Source: Clostridia bacterium (GTDB lineage: Bacteria > Bacillota > Clostridia > Oscillospirales > CAG-272). Taken from it: a stretch of DNA of 8,981 bases. Shown in pieces: positions 1 through 6,225 of the stretch. The position numbers were made by a program, and so were the translations under genes. Each line of letters starts with the position of its first letter. The first letter of the stretch is position 1. The stretch lies in NCBI GenBank assembly GCA_017382555.1, contig JAFOAB010000351.1, positions 1 to 8,981 of the forward strand. The letters are read 5' to 3'. The notes beneath the pieces are model-generated. The model did no database searches and was not told the origin of the DNA. It was given only the letters and a program-made list of their open reading frames with translations.

Positions 1-24
1 GTAAAAACGTTTTGGCGGTGGGCT

Positions 25-822
25 ATGTTTACAAAGGCAGATATTTTAAAGCAACTTTCGGATATGAAGGCGCCGCGGCGGAGTGTTGTGCACGTTCATT
101 CCTCTCTGCGTGCCGTGGGCGAGGTAGAGGGCAGGGGAGAGGGACTGCTTGAGGCGCTGATAGAGTATTTTACCTCCGATGGCGGCACGCTTACCTTTCC
201 CGCACATACCTGGGCAAATCTGCTGGAGGGGAAGCATCCGACCCTTGACGTTCTCGACGACAAAAGCTGTGTTGGCACCCTTGCCGACCTTGCCATCGCC
301 CATTCCGAATCACGCCGCACTCTGCATCCCACGCACTCCATGTCGGTGTTTGGAAACGATTTTTTGACAGACGAATTCATTGCCTGCGACAACGACGTTT
401 TTACATCCACAAGCCCCGCTGGCTGTTACGGCAAGATCTACGATTCTTACGGTTATATTTTGCTTATCGGCGTTGGGCATGACAGAAACACCTTTCTCCA
501 TTGTGCGGAGGAGATGCTCGGACTTCCGAACCGCATAAGCGCGGAGCCTGCCGACGTTACCGTAAAACACGCCGACGGACGCGTGGAGAAAAGAAAGCTG
601 CGCTACCATATAAACGACGTTCACCACCGTTACCCGCGCTACGAGAAGCCTTTCCGTTATCACGGCTGTATCGTTGACGGCTTTGTGGGTGATGCTTCTG
701 CTATGCTTTGCGATGCCGTAAGAATGAAGCAGGTGCTTGAAATGATCTACGCAAGAGCGGACGGCGTTGACGTGCTTCTTGAAACCGAGGGCGATATTGA
801 CGAGCGGCTTTATAAAAATTGA
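25..822 (+). CDS. AAC(3)-family aminoglycoside N-acetyltransferase-like protein
   Basis: This 265-residue cytosolic protein matches the antibiotic N-acetyltransferase family (AAC(3)/YokD type), whose members transfer acetyl from acetyl-CoA to an amine. Visible hallmarks, in order, are VHVHSSLRAVG (residues 22-32), the TFPAHTW strand-loop (57-63), the RRTLHPTHSMSVFGND block (98-112) and the GVGHDRNTFLHCAEE signature (149-163). The length fits the usual 260-280 residues, so it looks full length. The start at 25 is preferred because family N termini begin a few residues before the helix leading to the HSS strand. Only a weak G-rich ribosome-binding site lies upstream, and the window shows just 24 bases there, so its promoter or operon partners cannot be judged. 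The family assignment is firm. The substrate is not: many chromosomal members have no demonstrated role in resistance, so calling it a resistance gene would be unsafe. Confidence 0.88.
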   Translation: MFTKADILKQLSDMKAPRRSVVHVHSSLRAVGEVEGRGEGLLEALIEYFTSDGGTLTFPAHTWANLLEGKHPTLDVLDDKSCVGTLADLAIAHSESRRTLHPTHSMSVFGNDFLTDEFIACDNDVFTSTSPAGCYGKIYDSYGYILLIGVGHDRNTFLHCAEEMLGLPNRISAEPADVTVKHADGRVEKRKLRYHINDVHHRYPRYEKPFRYHGCIVDGFVGDASAMLCDAVRMKQVLEMIYARADGVDVLLETEGDIDERLYKN

Positions 823-850
823 AAAACGTATTCCATTTTCGTTTTTAATC

Positions 851-859
851 TGTTACAAT
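851..859 (+). promoter_or_regulatory. Probable extended -10 promoter for tldD-tldE
   Basis: TGTTACAAT fits the TGnTAnAAT extended -10 pattern and lies 35 bases before the tldD start, in the AT-rich 72-base gap after the acetyltransferase gene. The -35 area at the right distance (TTCCAT, 831-836) is poor, which an extended -10 can compensate. This suggests the protease pair has its own transcript instead of depending on read-through. Confidence 0.45.
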
Positions 860-894
860 ATAAAGGATAAAAGCTTCAGAAAGGACAAAACAAA

Positions 895-2274
895 ATGCTT
901 GAAAAAAGACTTCTTGAAGAAATTCTCGGTATTGCCGTATCCACGGGTGCGGATTTTGCCGAGGTATATTGCGAGCTGACGCGCAACGGCAGCATCCGTT
1001 TGCTTGACCGTCAGATAGACGCGATAGGCGACAGAACCGTTTCCGGTGTGGGAATCCGTGCATTCCTTGGCACCAGAACAGTTTACGGCTCCACCTCCGA
1101 TATCTCCCGTGAGGGACTTATCAAATGCGCGCGTGCGGTTGCCGCAGCAATGGGCGATAAGAATATGCCTCAAAACGTGCGTCTTACCGAGCGTATTTTC
1201 CCCAACATCCATCCGGTACGTATCTGCCCCGCAGATGCGGATATGAAGATCAAGACCGATCTTCTCAAGGAGGCTTGCGAGGCGGCTCGCGCATATGACG
1301 AGCGTATTGCGCAGGCAGTGGGCAATTTGCTTACCGTTGACCACACCATCCAGATAGCAAATACAGAGGGACTTCTTACCACCGACCGCCATATCCGTAC
1401 AAGAATGGCTGTTCAGGCTACTGCCGCCGCAAACGGCGAAATGCAGTCCGGCTCCTGCTCGCCCGGACGCGGAATGGGCCTTGAGGTGTTTGAGCTGTTC
1501 AATCCCAAGGAGATCGGTATTACCGCCGCAAAGCAGGCGATAACCAATCTCGTTGCAGATTACTGCCCCGCAGGTCAGATGCCCGTAGCTATTGAAAACG
1601 GCTTCGGCGGCGTTATATTCCACGAGGCGTGCGGTCATTCCCTTGAGGCAACCTCCGTTGGTACGGGTACCTCGCAGATGTGCGGCAAGCTCGGACAGCA
1701 GATTGCAAACCCCAAGGTTACCGCGATTGATGACGGCACCATTCCCGGTGCGTGGGGCTCTGTTAACATCGACGATGAGGGTCACCCCACCCAGCGCAAC
1801 GTGCTGATAGAAAACGGTATACTCAAGAATTATATGATAGACCGCCTCGGCAGCCGCCGTATGGGTATGCCCATGACGGGTAACGGCAGACGCGAGAGCT
1901 ATGCATACGAGCCCACCTCCCGTATGACCAACACCTTTATCGATAACGGTCCCGACAAGAACGAGGATATCATTGCATCCATCGAGTACGGCCTTTACGC
2001 CAAGTCCATGGGCGGCGGCTCCGTAAATCCCCTTACCGGTGCGTTCAACTTTGCGGTAAGCGAGGGCTATATCGTACGCAACGGTAAGATCTGCGAGCCC
2101 GTGCGCGGTGCATCCCTTATCGGAACGGGTGCGGAAATTCTTATGAACATTGATATGGTCGGTCAGAACCTTGCAACCGGTCAGGGCATGTGCGGAAGCT
2201 CCAGCGGCTCTGTTCCCACCGACGTAGGTCAGCCCCTTATCCGTGTTTCCAACATCACCGTAGGAGGTAAATAA
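895..2274 (+). CDS. tldD: TldD, catalytic subunit of the TldD/TldE zinc metalloprotease
   Basis: This 459-residue cytosolic protein is the active half of the TldD/TldE protease. In known cases the heterodimer degrades unstructured peptides and trims leader peptides from modified peptides such as microcin B17. The family's HExxxH zinc motif is present as HEACGHSLEA, with H243, E244 and H248. The conserved Cys-Gly near the C terminus (QGMCGSSSG, C433), which supplies the third metal ligand in the family, is also intact, so the enzyme is predicted active. The N-terminal half carries the usual substrate-chamber segment, and the protein ends in the typical VGGK-like tail. Length is close to the roughly 450-480 expected. 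GAAAGGA (879-885), nine bases before the ATG, supports the start. The stop is separated from tldE by a single base, so the two products should be made together, as a heterodimer requires. The physiological substrate here is unknown. Confidence 0.96.
   Translation: MLEKRLLEEILGIAVSTGADFAEVYCELTRNGSIRLLDRQIDAIGDRTVSGVGIRAFLGTRTVYGSTSDISREGLIKCARAVAAAMGDKNMPQNVRLTERIFPNIHPVRICPADADMKIKTDLLKEACEAARAYDERIAQAVGNLLTVDHTIQIANTEGLLTTDRHIRTRMAVQATAAANGEMQSGSCSPGRGMGLEVFELFNPKEIGITAAKQAITNLVADYCPAGQMPVAIENGFGGVIFHEACGHSLEATSVGTGTSQMCGKLGQQIANPKVTAIDDGTIPGAWGSVNIDDEGHPTQRNVLIENGILKNYMIDRLGSRRMGMPMTGNGRRESYAYEPTSRMTNTFIDNGPDKNEDIIASIEYGLYAKSMGGGSVNPLTGAFNFAVSEGYIVRNGKICEPVRGASLIGTGAEILMNIDMVGQNLATGQGMCGSSSGSVPTDVGQPLIRVSNITVGGK
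2262..2267 (+). promoter_or_regulatory. Strong Shine-Dalgarno of tldE inside the end of tldD
   Basis: A perfect AGGAGG sits within the last codons of tldD, eight bases before the tldE ATG. The embedding suggests translational coupling of the two subunits, with tldE translation kept high. Confidence 0.85.
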
Positions 2275-2275
2275 G

Positions 2276-3604
2276 ATGAATTTTGAGCTTCTTAAAAAGG
2301 CAATTGCCGAAAGCGCCGCAGAGCTTGGCATTACCGAGTACGAGATATATTATGAGTCTGAGGCAAGCGTAAGCGCCGAAACCCTTAAGGACGAGATAAG
2401 CTCCCTTTCCTCCAACGTAAGCGGTGCGCTTGACTTCCGTTGCGTTGTTGACGGCAAGATGGGCTTTGCTTCTACCGAGCTTATGGAGGTAGAGGAGATG
2501 CGTAAGCTCCCCGCGCGTGCGGCAGAGAACGCAAAATATACCGACAAGCCTGATACCGTTGGTATCTTCAAGGGCTCGGAGAGCTACGGCACCCCCAATG
2601 CTCCCGCATACAAGCCCATGACACCCGAGGAGATAAGAAAGACCGCGCTGGATATTCAGAGCGAGACGTATAAGGTAAGCGACAAGGTAACGGACGGCAC
2701 TCAGTCTGCCGTTTCCACAGGTGAGATGACCGTTCGTATGGTCAACTCCCACGGTCTTGATCTGCAGGCATCAAGCGGAATCAATTTTGCTTATGCGGTT
2801 GCAGTTGTAAACGATAACGGCGAATTCCAGGATAGCTTTGCGATGACAGAGCTTGGCAAGAAGAGCTTTGCAGAGCTTTCCGCAGAGGCGGTAAATACCG
2901 CGCTTGAAAAGGTTGGCTCCGGTAGCGTTGCCACCGGCAAATATAACATCATAATTGATGCAAAGCAGATGCGCACCATTCTTGCCGTTTTCTCCAACGC
3001 ATTCTCCGCAAAGACCGCACAGGCGGGTATGTCCCTGCTTGCGGGCAAGGAGGGCGAAAAGATTGCCGCTGACATCGTCAACATTACCGATGACCCGATG
3101 CGCGAGGGCATTCCCGTGCAGATCCCCTTTGACGGTGAGGGCGTTGCCGCTTACCGCAAGGACGTGGTAAAGAACGGCGTGCTTCAGACCCTGCTTTATA
3201 ACCGCGCAACTGCCGCAAAGGCAGGCTGTGAGACCACGGGTAACTCCTCCAAGGGCGGTAATGACATTCGCCCCTATGCGTTCGCTATCGAGGCGGGCGA
3301 CAAGACCGAGGCGGAGCTTTTCGAGATGGCGCAAAACGGCATCTACGTTACCGAGGTCAAGGGTCTCCACGCGGGCGCAAACCCCGTAACGGGCGACTTT
3401 TCCATTGAAAGCGCAGGCTTCCTTATCGAGGGCGGCAAGCGCACCAAGCCCGTAAAGAGCTTTACCATCGCGGGCAACTTCTTCCAGCTTATCAAGGACA
3501 TCAAGGCACTCTCGAACGAGGTGGACTTCAGCCTCTCCGGCGGCTATACCACCTTCGGTTCCCCTGCAGTTCTTATCGAAAATATGAGCGTAGCTGGTAA
3601 GTAA
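2276..3604 (+). CDS. tldE: TldE/PmbA, non-catalytic partner of TldD
   Basis: This 442-residue protein is a TldD paralogue of the TldE (PmbA) type and pairs with TldD to form the closed proteolytic chamber. It begins with the family's N-terminal helix and a strand rich in acidic residues, and carries the C-terminal block with GLHAGANPVTGDFS (363-376), followed by the GNFFQLIKDI segment. The HExxxH motif is absent from the region where TldD has it, as expected for this subunit. The start is fixed by the AGGAGG eight bases upstream. The gene lies one base after tldD and ends just before a strong hairpin, so tldD-tldE is a compact two-gene unit. Length agrees with known TldE proteins (about 450). 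Nothing appears truncated. No recognisable modified-peptide precursor or modification enzyme lies beside it, so this pair is more likely a general peptide-processing system than part of a dedicated peptide cluster. Confidence 0.95.
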   Translation: MNFELLKKAIAESAAELGITEYEIYYESEASVSAETLKDEISSLSSNVSGALDFRCVVDGKMGFASTELMEVEEMRKLPARAAENAKYTDKPDTVGIFKGSESYGTPNAPAYKPMTPEEIRKTALDIQSETYKVSDKVTDGTQSAVSTGEMTVRMVNSHGLDLQASSGINFAYAVAVVNDNGEFQDSFAMTELGKKSFAELSAEAVNTALEKVGSGSVATGKYNIIIDAKQMRTILAVFSNAFSAKTAQAGMSLLAGKEGEKIAADIVNITDDPMREGIPVQIPFDGEGVAAYRKDVVKNGVLQTLLYNRATAAKAGCETTGNSSKGGNDIRPYAFAIEAGDKTEAELFEMAQNGIYVTEVKGLHAGANPVTGDFSIESAGFLIEGGKRTKPVKSFTIAGNFFQLIKDIKALSNEVDFSLSGGYTTFGSPAVLIENMSVAGK

Positions 3605-3614
3605 TCAGATACAC

Positions 3615-3642
3615 AAAAGGGGTTGCACTTGCAACCCCTTTT
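3615..3642 (+). terminator. Intrinsic terminator after tldE
   Basis: A perfect 12-bp stem (AAAAGGGGTTGC paired with GCAACCCCTTTT, loop ACTT) begins ten bases after the tldE stop. The T run is formed by the end of the stem and continues as AATTATAA. The mirrored A run means it could also act on the other strand, though no minus-strand gene approaches it. Confidence 0.88.
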
Positions 3643-3750
3643 AATTATAAACAAATGTTTAAAAGTCCCGTTTATGGGACAGTGCATCCTGTATTATATA
3701 AGTGCGGAAGGGAAAAGACCTTCAAGCGTATATATGAAAGGATGATTGCT

Positions 3751-4011
3751 ATGCTGCTTGGTTTTGTGTTTTTTGCGGGAGTATTTGAATTTGCGGGGCT
3801 TGGCCTTTTTGCAAAGATTGCGCTTAGTCTGCTTTTTGATATCGCGCTGTGGGCATTCGTGTTCAGACGTGAGATACAAAGCCTCTATAATGCCTTCGTC
3901 TGCCGTCGCCGCGAGGAACGTGAGCTTCGCGCACGAGTTGAGGCAAAGCATGCAAAGCAGGGTAAAAGCAACGTGCACCGCACGTCCGCGGCAAGCTATT
4001 ATTATTTTTGA
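3751..4011 (+). CDS. Small two-helix membrane protein of unknown function
   Basis: I do not recognise this 86-residue protein. It starts with two hydrophobic segments (about residues 2-20 and 22-36) separated by a short Gly-rich turn, followed by a strongly basic, probably cytoplasmic tail (FRREIQSLYNAF, then RRREERELRARVEAKHAKQ). It ends in SYYYF, an unusual run of aromatic residues at the very C terminus. The start at 3751 is chosen because AAAGGA lies about eight bases before it. ATG at 3742 is also in frame but overlaps that site. An in-frame ATG at 3655 would add 32 residues but has no ribosome-binding site. The gene stands alone between two strong hairpins, so it is probably transcribed separately, yet no convincing promoter is visible: TATTAT or TATATA around 3692-3700 has no good -35 partner. 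The membrane topology and a real coding status are likely; any function would be a guess. Confidence 0.62.
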   Translation: MLLGFVFFAGVFEFAGLGLFAKIALSLLFDIALWAFVFRREIQSLYNAFVCRRREERELRARVEAKHAKQGKSNVHRTSAASYYYF

Positions 4012-4026
4012 TCAGGAAAGATGCGG

Positions 4027-4041
4027 GCGGATAATATCCGC
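4027..4041. repeat. 15-base palindrome downstream of the small membrane gene
   Basis: GCGGATA-A-TATCCGC is a near-perfect palindrome starting 15 bases after the stop of the small membrane protein gene. It lacks a following T run, so it is a weak terminator candidate. It may instead protect the 3' end of the transcript, or be a binding site or chance. Confidence 0.3.
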
Positions 4042-4099
4042 TCTATGAATGGGTGTAATGCTTGTATGGGACGACTCACAATACATCCCGCAAATAACA

Positions 4100-4126
4100 A
4101 AACGGACCGTATCGTACGGTCCGTTT
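4100..4126 (-). terminator. Intrinsic terminator of the malQ operon, possibly bidirectional
   Basis: A perfect 12-bp stem (AAACGGACCGTA with TACGGTCCGTTT, 3-base loop) starts four bases after the malQ stop. On the minus strand it is followed by TGTTATTTG, giving with the stem end a T-rich tail typical of intrinsic terminators. On the plus strand it is followed by CCGTTTATTTGTTT, so it may also stop transcription from the small membrane gene coming the other way. Confidence 0.88.
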
Positions 4127-4130
4127 CCGT

Positions 4131-5561
4131 TTATTTGTTTGTGCCTCTCGCGGTAACGAAATTCAGCTCTCGCCAATATTTTACGTCCACGTTTGCAACG
4201 GCATCACGTGTTGCGCGGTATATCCAGTTGCCCTTGGCAACTCCGGGCGTGTTCATTCTGGTATCCTTGCCGTAGAGATGCAGATCCTGGAAGGGAAGGA
4301 TCGTCACGTTCGCGGGGCTTGTGAACAGCATTCTGATAATTGCGGCACAGCCCTCCTGTATATTGTTTCCGCCGTATGAGCAGTAATCAAACACGCGGCG
4401 GCGCTTTTCCTCGCTTAATTCATACACCCAGCCGAGCAAGGTGTTGTTATCGTGCGTTCCCGTGTAGGCAACGCAAGCGTGGGGAAAATTGTAGCTCATA
4501 TGCGGGTCGGATGCAGTTCCGTCATATTCTCCGAATTGCATCAGCCTCATGCACGGAAGCCCCGATTCCTCCATAAACGCTTCAAGACCGGGTGTGGAGG
4601 TGCCGAGATCCTCGGCAATTATCTCACCGTTTCCCGCGGCAGAGCGTATTGCCTGAACAAAGGGCATTCCGGGCCCCTTTACCCAAGTGCCCTCCTTTGC
4701 GCTTTCGGCCTTTGCGGGGATGCTCCAATACGCCTCAATAGCGCGGAAATGGTCGATGCGGAGAACGTCGAAGAATTTAAAGCAGAAGCCTATCCTCTCG
4801 CGCCACCAGCCGAAGCCGTCAAGCGCCATTGCCGTCCAATCGTAAATGGGATTGCCCCAAAGCTGACCGTCCTCGGAAAAATTATCGGGGGGACAGCCCG
4901 CAACGCACTTCGGCCTTCCGCTTCCGTCAAGCATAAAAAGCTCGGGGTGAAGCTCCGCATCACAGCTTGAAGCATCAAGGTATATCGGTATATCGCCGAT
5001 AATGCGTATGCCCTTGGCGTTTGCGTAGGTCTTTACCCTTTGCCATTGAATGTAAAATTCGTATTCGCAGAAGCGGCGGAAGAATTCGGTATCAGTGCTT
5101 CCGTAATCGGGCAGGTTTTCTGATGCCCAGCGGCAGTATTCGGCAATGCGCGGCTCCTTTTCCGCATATGCGTTTACGGCATCACGCAGCTTCTCGTCCG
5201 CGCGGCTTGCGGCTTTTGCAAGCAGTGGCATACGGCGCGCCTCAAAATCCTCAAGCTCCATCAGATACGGCGTGCGCTGCTTTGCGCTATCAAGCTCATA
5301 AGCGGTGATAAGCCCTTCGTTTGCAAGAGTGGGGAGGTCGATAAAGTACGGATTGGTACTAAATGCCGAAGCGGACTTGTACGGGGAGCCGAATTCATCC
5401 GGCAGACAGAAGGGGAGCGTTTGCCACGCACTAAAGCCCCCGTTTGCCAGCATATCAACAAAGTCGAAGGCCTCCTTACCGAAGCTTCCGCAGCCGTAAT
5501 CTCCCGGCAGGGATGATATATGCAACAAAACGCCGCTTCCGCGGCTTGCGGTGTTTTTCAT
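4131..5561 (-). CDS. malQ: 4-alpha-glucanotransferase (GH77, amylomaltase / D-enzyme)
   Basis: This 476-residue cytosolic enzyme transfers alpha-1,4-glucan segments between maltooligosaccharides, part of glycogen, starch and maltodextrin use. It opens with the family's RGSGVLLHISSLPGDYGCGSFG segment. It carries the GH77 blocks PPDNFSEDGQLWGNPIYDW (224-242), RIDHFR with the nucleophile D270, GEIIAEDLG with the acid/base E317, and YTGTHDNNT with the transition-state stabiliser D371. All three catalytic acids are present, so it should be active. The length corresponds to the short bacterial/plant form (about 500), not the roughly 690-residue enterobacterial MalQ. Its ATG overlaps the upstream stop as ATGA (5558-5561), with AAAGGA about seven bases before it inside the upstream gene, so translation is likely coupled. 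It is the second gene of a two-gene operon closed by a strong hairpin. No other maltodextrin gene is visible in the window. Confidence 0.96.
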   Translation of the reverse strand: MKNTASRGSGVLLHISSLPGDYGCGSFGKEAFDFVDMLANGGFSAWQTLPFCLPDEFGSPYKSASAFSTNPYFIDLPTLANEGLITAYELDSAKQRTPYLMELEDFEARRMPLLAKAASRADEKLRDAVNAYAEKEPRIAEYCRWASENLPDYGSTDTEFFRRFCEYEFYIQWQRVKTYANAKGIRIIGDIPIYLDASSCDAELHPELFMLDGSGRPKCVAGCPPDNFSEDGQLWGNPIYDWTAMALDGFGWWRERIGFCFKFFDVLRIDHFRAIEAYWSIPAKAESAKEGTWVKGPGMPFVQAIRSAAGNGEIIAEDLGTSTPGLEAFMEESGLPCMRLMQFGEYDGTASDPHMSYNFPHACVAYTGTHDNNTLLGWVYELSEEKRRRVFDYCSYGGNNIQEGCAAIIRMLFTSPANVTILPFQDLHLYGKDTRMNTPGVAKGNWIYRATRDAVANVDVKYWRELNFVTARGTNK

Positions 5562-6001
5562 AATATGTCCTTTAATATATCGAGGGTGTATTTCATCTCC
5601 GTGTCAGCCTCGTCGGCGACAGCAAAGCTGATGGTTGGGCGCTCTATAAACTCGGTCAACATATCGCAAAGCTTGTAGGTGTCGCTGTCCTTCTCAAAGC
5701 CTTCCTTTGCGGGAAGAGGGGCAAGCGTTTTTGCAAGCAGACCGTCCTCCTCAAGGATGGTTGCGAAATGCTCGTCGTAATATCTGCTTCTGATGTAATT
5801 GGAAAAATACGAAACGGCCATACGGCAGGCAACAAGCTCCGCCTCTGTCTCGGTAAATGCGGTTTTGCCCGATATAACGGAGTCGGCAGAAACGAATTTT
5901 GCAATCTTATAGACGCGCTCTCCGCGGTGGTTGAATATGGCAAAGGCGATCTTTGCACCGCCCTCTGTGGGCTTGCCCGCGCTTGTTAAACGATAATTCA
6001 A
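5558..6001 (-). CDS. Hypothetical protein, probable degenerate RNase H-fold
   Basis: I do not recognise a named family for this 147-residue protein, but its layout resembles a type 1 RNase H fold. LTSAGKPTEGGAKIAFAIFNHRGE (5-28) resembles the first hairpin (TDGSxxxNPGxxGxGxxxxxxxGE). TETEAELVACRMAVSYF (50-66) resembles the helix carrying the catalytic Glu (E55). ATILEEDGLLAKTL (80-93) resembles the YSDSxxLVxxL strand-helix. ISFAVADEADTEMKYTLDIL (124-143) resembles the last strand and helix. The first catalytic Asp is replaced (Ser7) and the third acidic site is shifted, so nuclease activity is doubtful. The start is TTG at 6001-5999, chosen because GGAGA (6015-6011 on the minus strand) lies nine bases upstream; no ATG fits. 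It overlaps malQ by four bases and has its own promoter, so it is co-transcribed with malQ. A real gene is likely; the fold is my inference. Confidence 0.8.
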   Translation of the reverse strand: MNYRLTSAGKPTEGGAKIAFAIFNHRGERVYKIAKFVSADSVISGKTAFTETEAELVACRMAVSYFSNYIRSRYYDEHFATILEEDGLLAKTLAPLPAKEGFEKDSDTYKLCDMLTEFIERPTISFAVADEADTEMKYTLDILKDIL

Positions 6002-6045
6002 AATATATATTCTCCGTTTGTGTGAAATTTATTAATTTATAAGAT

Positions 6046-6074
6046 ATTTTATCACTCGCGCGTTGCTTATTCAA
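6046..6074 (-). promoter_or_regulatory. Promoter of the RNase H-like gene / malQ operon
   Basis: Read on the minus strand, TTGAAT (6074-6069), a 17-base spacer and TAAAAT (6051-6046) preceded by TGA form a good sigma-A promoter with an extended -10. The predicted start of transcription is about 35-40 bases before the TTG start codon. Confidence 0.65.
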
Positions 6075-6097
6075 TACCTTTGCGTAATTTACCTAAA

Positions 6098-6113
6098 TTT
6101 TGTATTTACAAAA
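6098..6113. promoter_or_regulatory. Candidate operator between divergent promoters
   Basis: TTTTGTA-TT-TACAAAA is a 16-base perfect palindrome placed between the two divergent promoters. One arm with its flank, TTTTGTATTT, recurs at 6169-6178, exactly inside the spacer of the strong rightward promoter. A repressor binding both would control the surface protein gene and possibly malQ. The composition is AT-rich, so chance is a real alternative. Confidence 0.35.
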
Positions 6114-6158
6114 ATCTTTAACCGATATACAGAAAACATTGAAAAAGTGTAAAGCTTG

Positions 6159-6187
6159 TTGACATTATTTTTGTATTTTTCTATAAT
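6159..6187 (+). promoter_or_regulatory. Perfect-consensus sigma-A promoter of the large surface protein gene
   Basis: TTGACA (6159-6164), a 17-base spacer and TATAAT (6182-6187) match the housekeeping promoter consensus exactly. Transcription should begin near 6194, leaving a leader of about 32 bases with GAGG (6212-6215) ten bases before the ATG. Such a strong core promoter usually implies either very high expression or control by a repressor. Confidence 0.9.
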
Positions 6188-6225
6188 AAATACGTTAGAA
6201 AAACTCGGCTTGAGGTATCGTATAT

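Noticed and set aside
821..846. Inverted repeat AAAAACG...CGTTTTT after the acetyltransferase gene
   Set aside because: The 7-bp stem is almost all A-T with an 11-base loop, too weak to call a terminator; it may contribute slightly to ending transcription.
853..2331. 492-residue open frame antisense to tldD
   Set aside because: It lies entirely opposite a certain gene, has a low-complexity Gly/Ala/His-rich composition and no recognisable motif. It is a by-product of the codon bias of tldD. The antisense frames at 2771-3370, 6738-7598 and 8047-8712 are the same kind of shadow.
3692..3700. Possible -10 element before the small membrane gene
   Set aside because: TATTAT/TATATA is present but no -35 with more than two or three matches lies 16-18 bases upstream, so I do not call a promoter.
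3655..3750. N-terminal extension of the small membrane protein from the ATG at 3655
   Set aside because: There is no ribosome-binding site before 3655, and the stretch includes a short GTCCC/GGGAC inverted repeat (3665-3680), more like leader DNA; the ATG at 3751 has AAAGGA at a good distance.
4021..4275. 84-residue plus-strand frame after the small membrane gene, with an AGGAAAG-like site
   Set aside because: It runs through the malQ terminator hairpin and then antisense into the malQ 3' end, which is incompatible with a normal gene.
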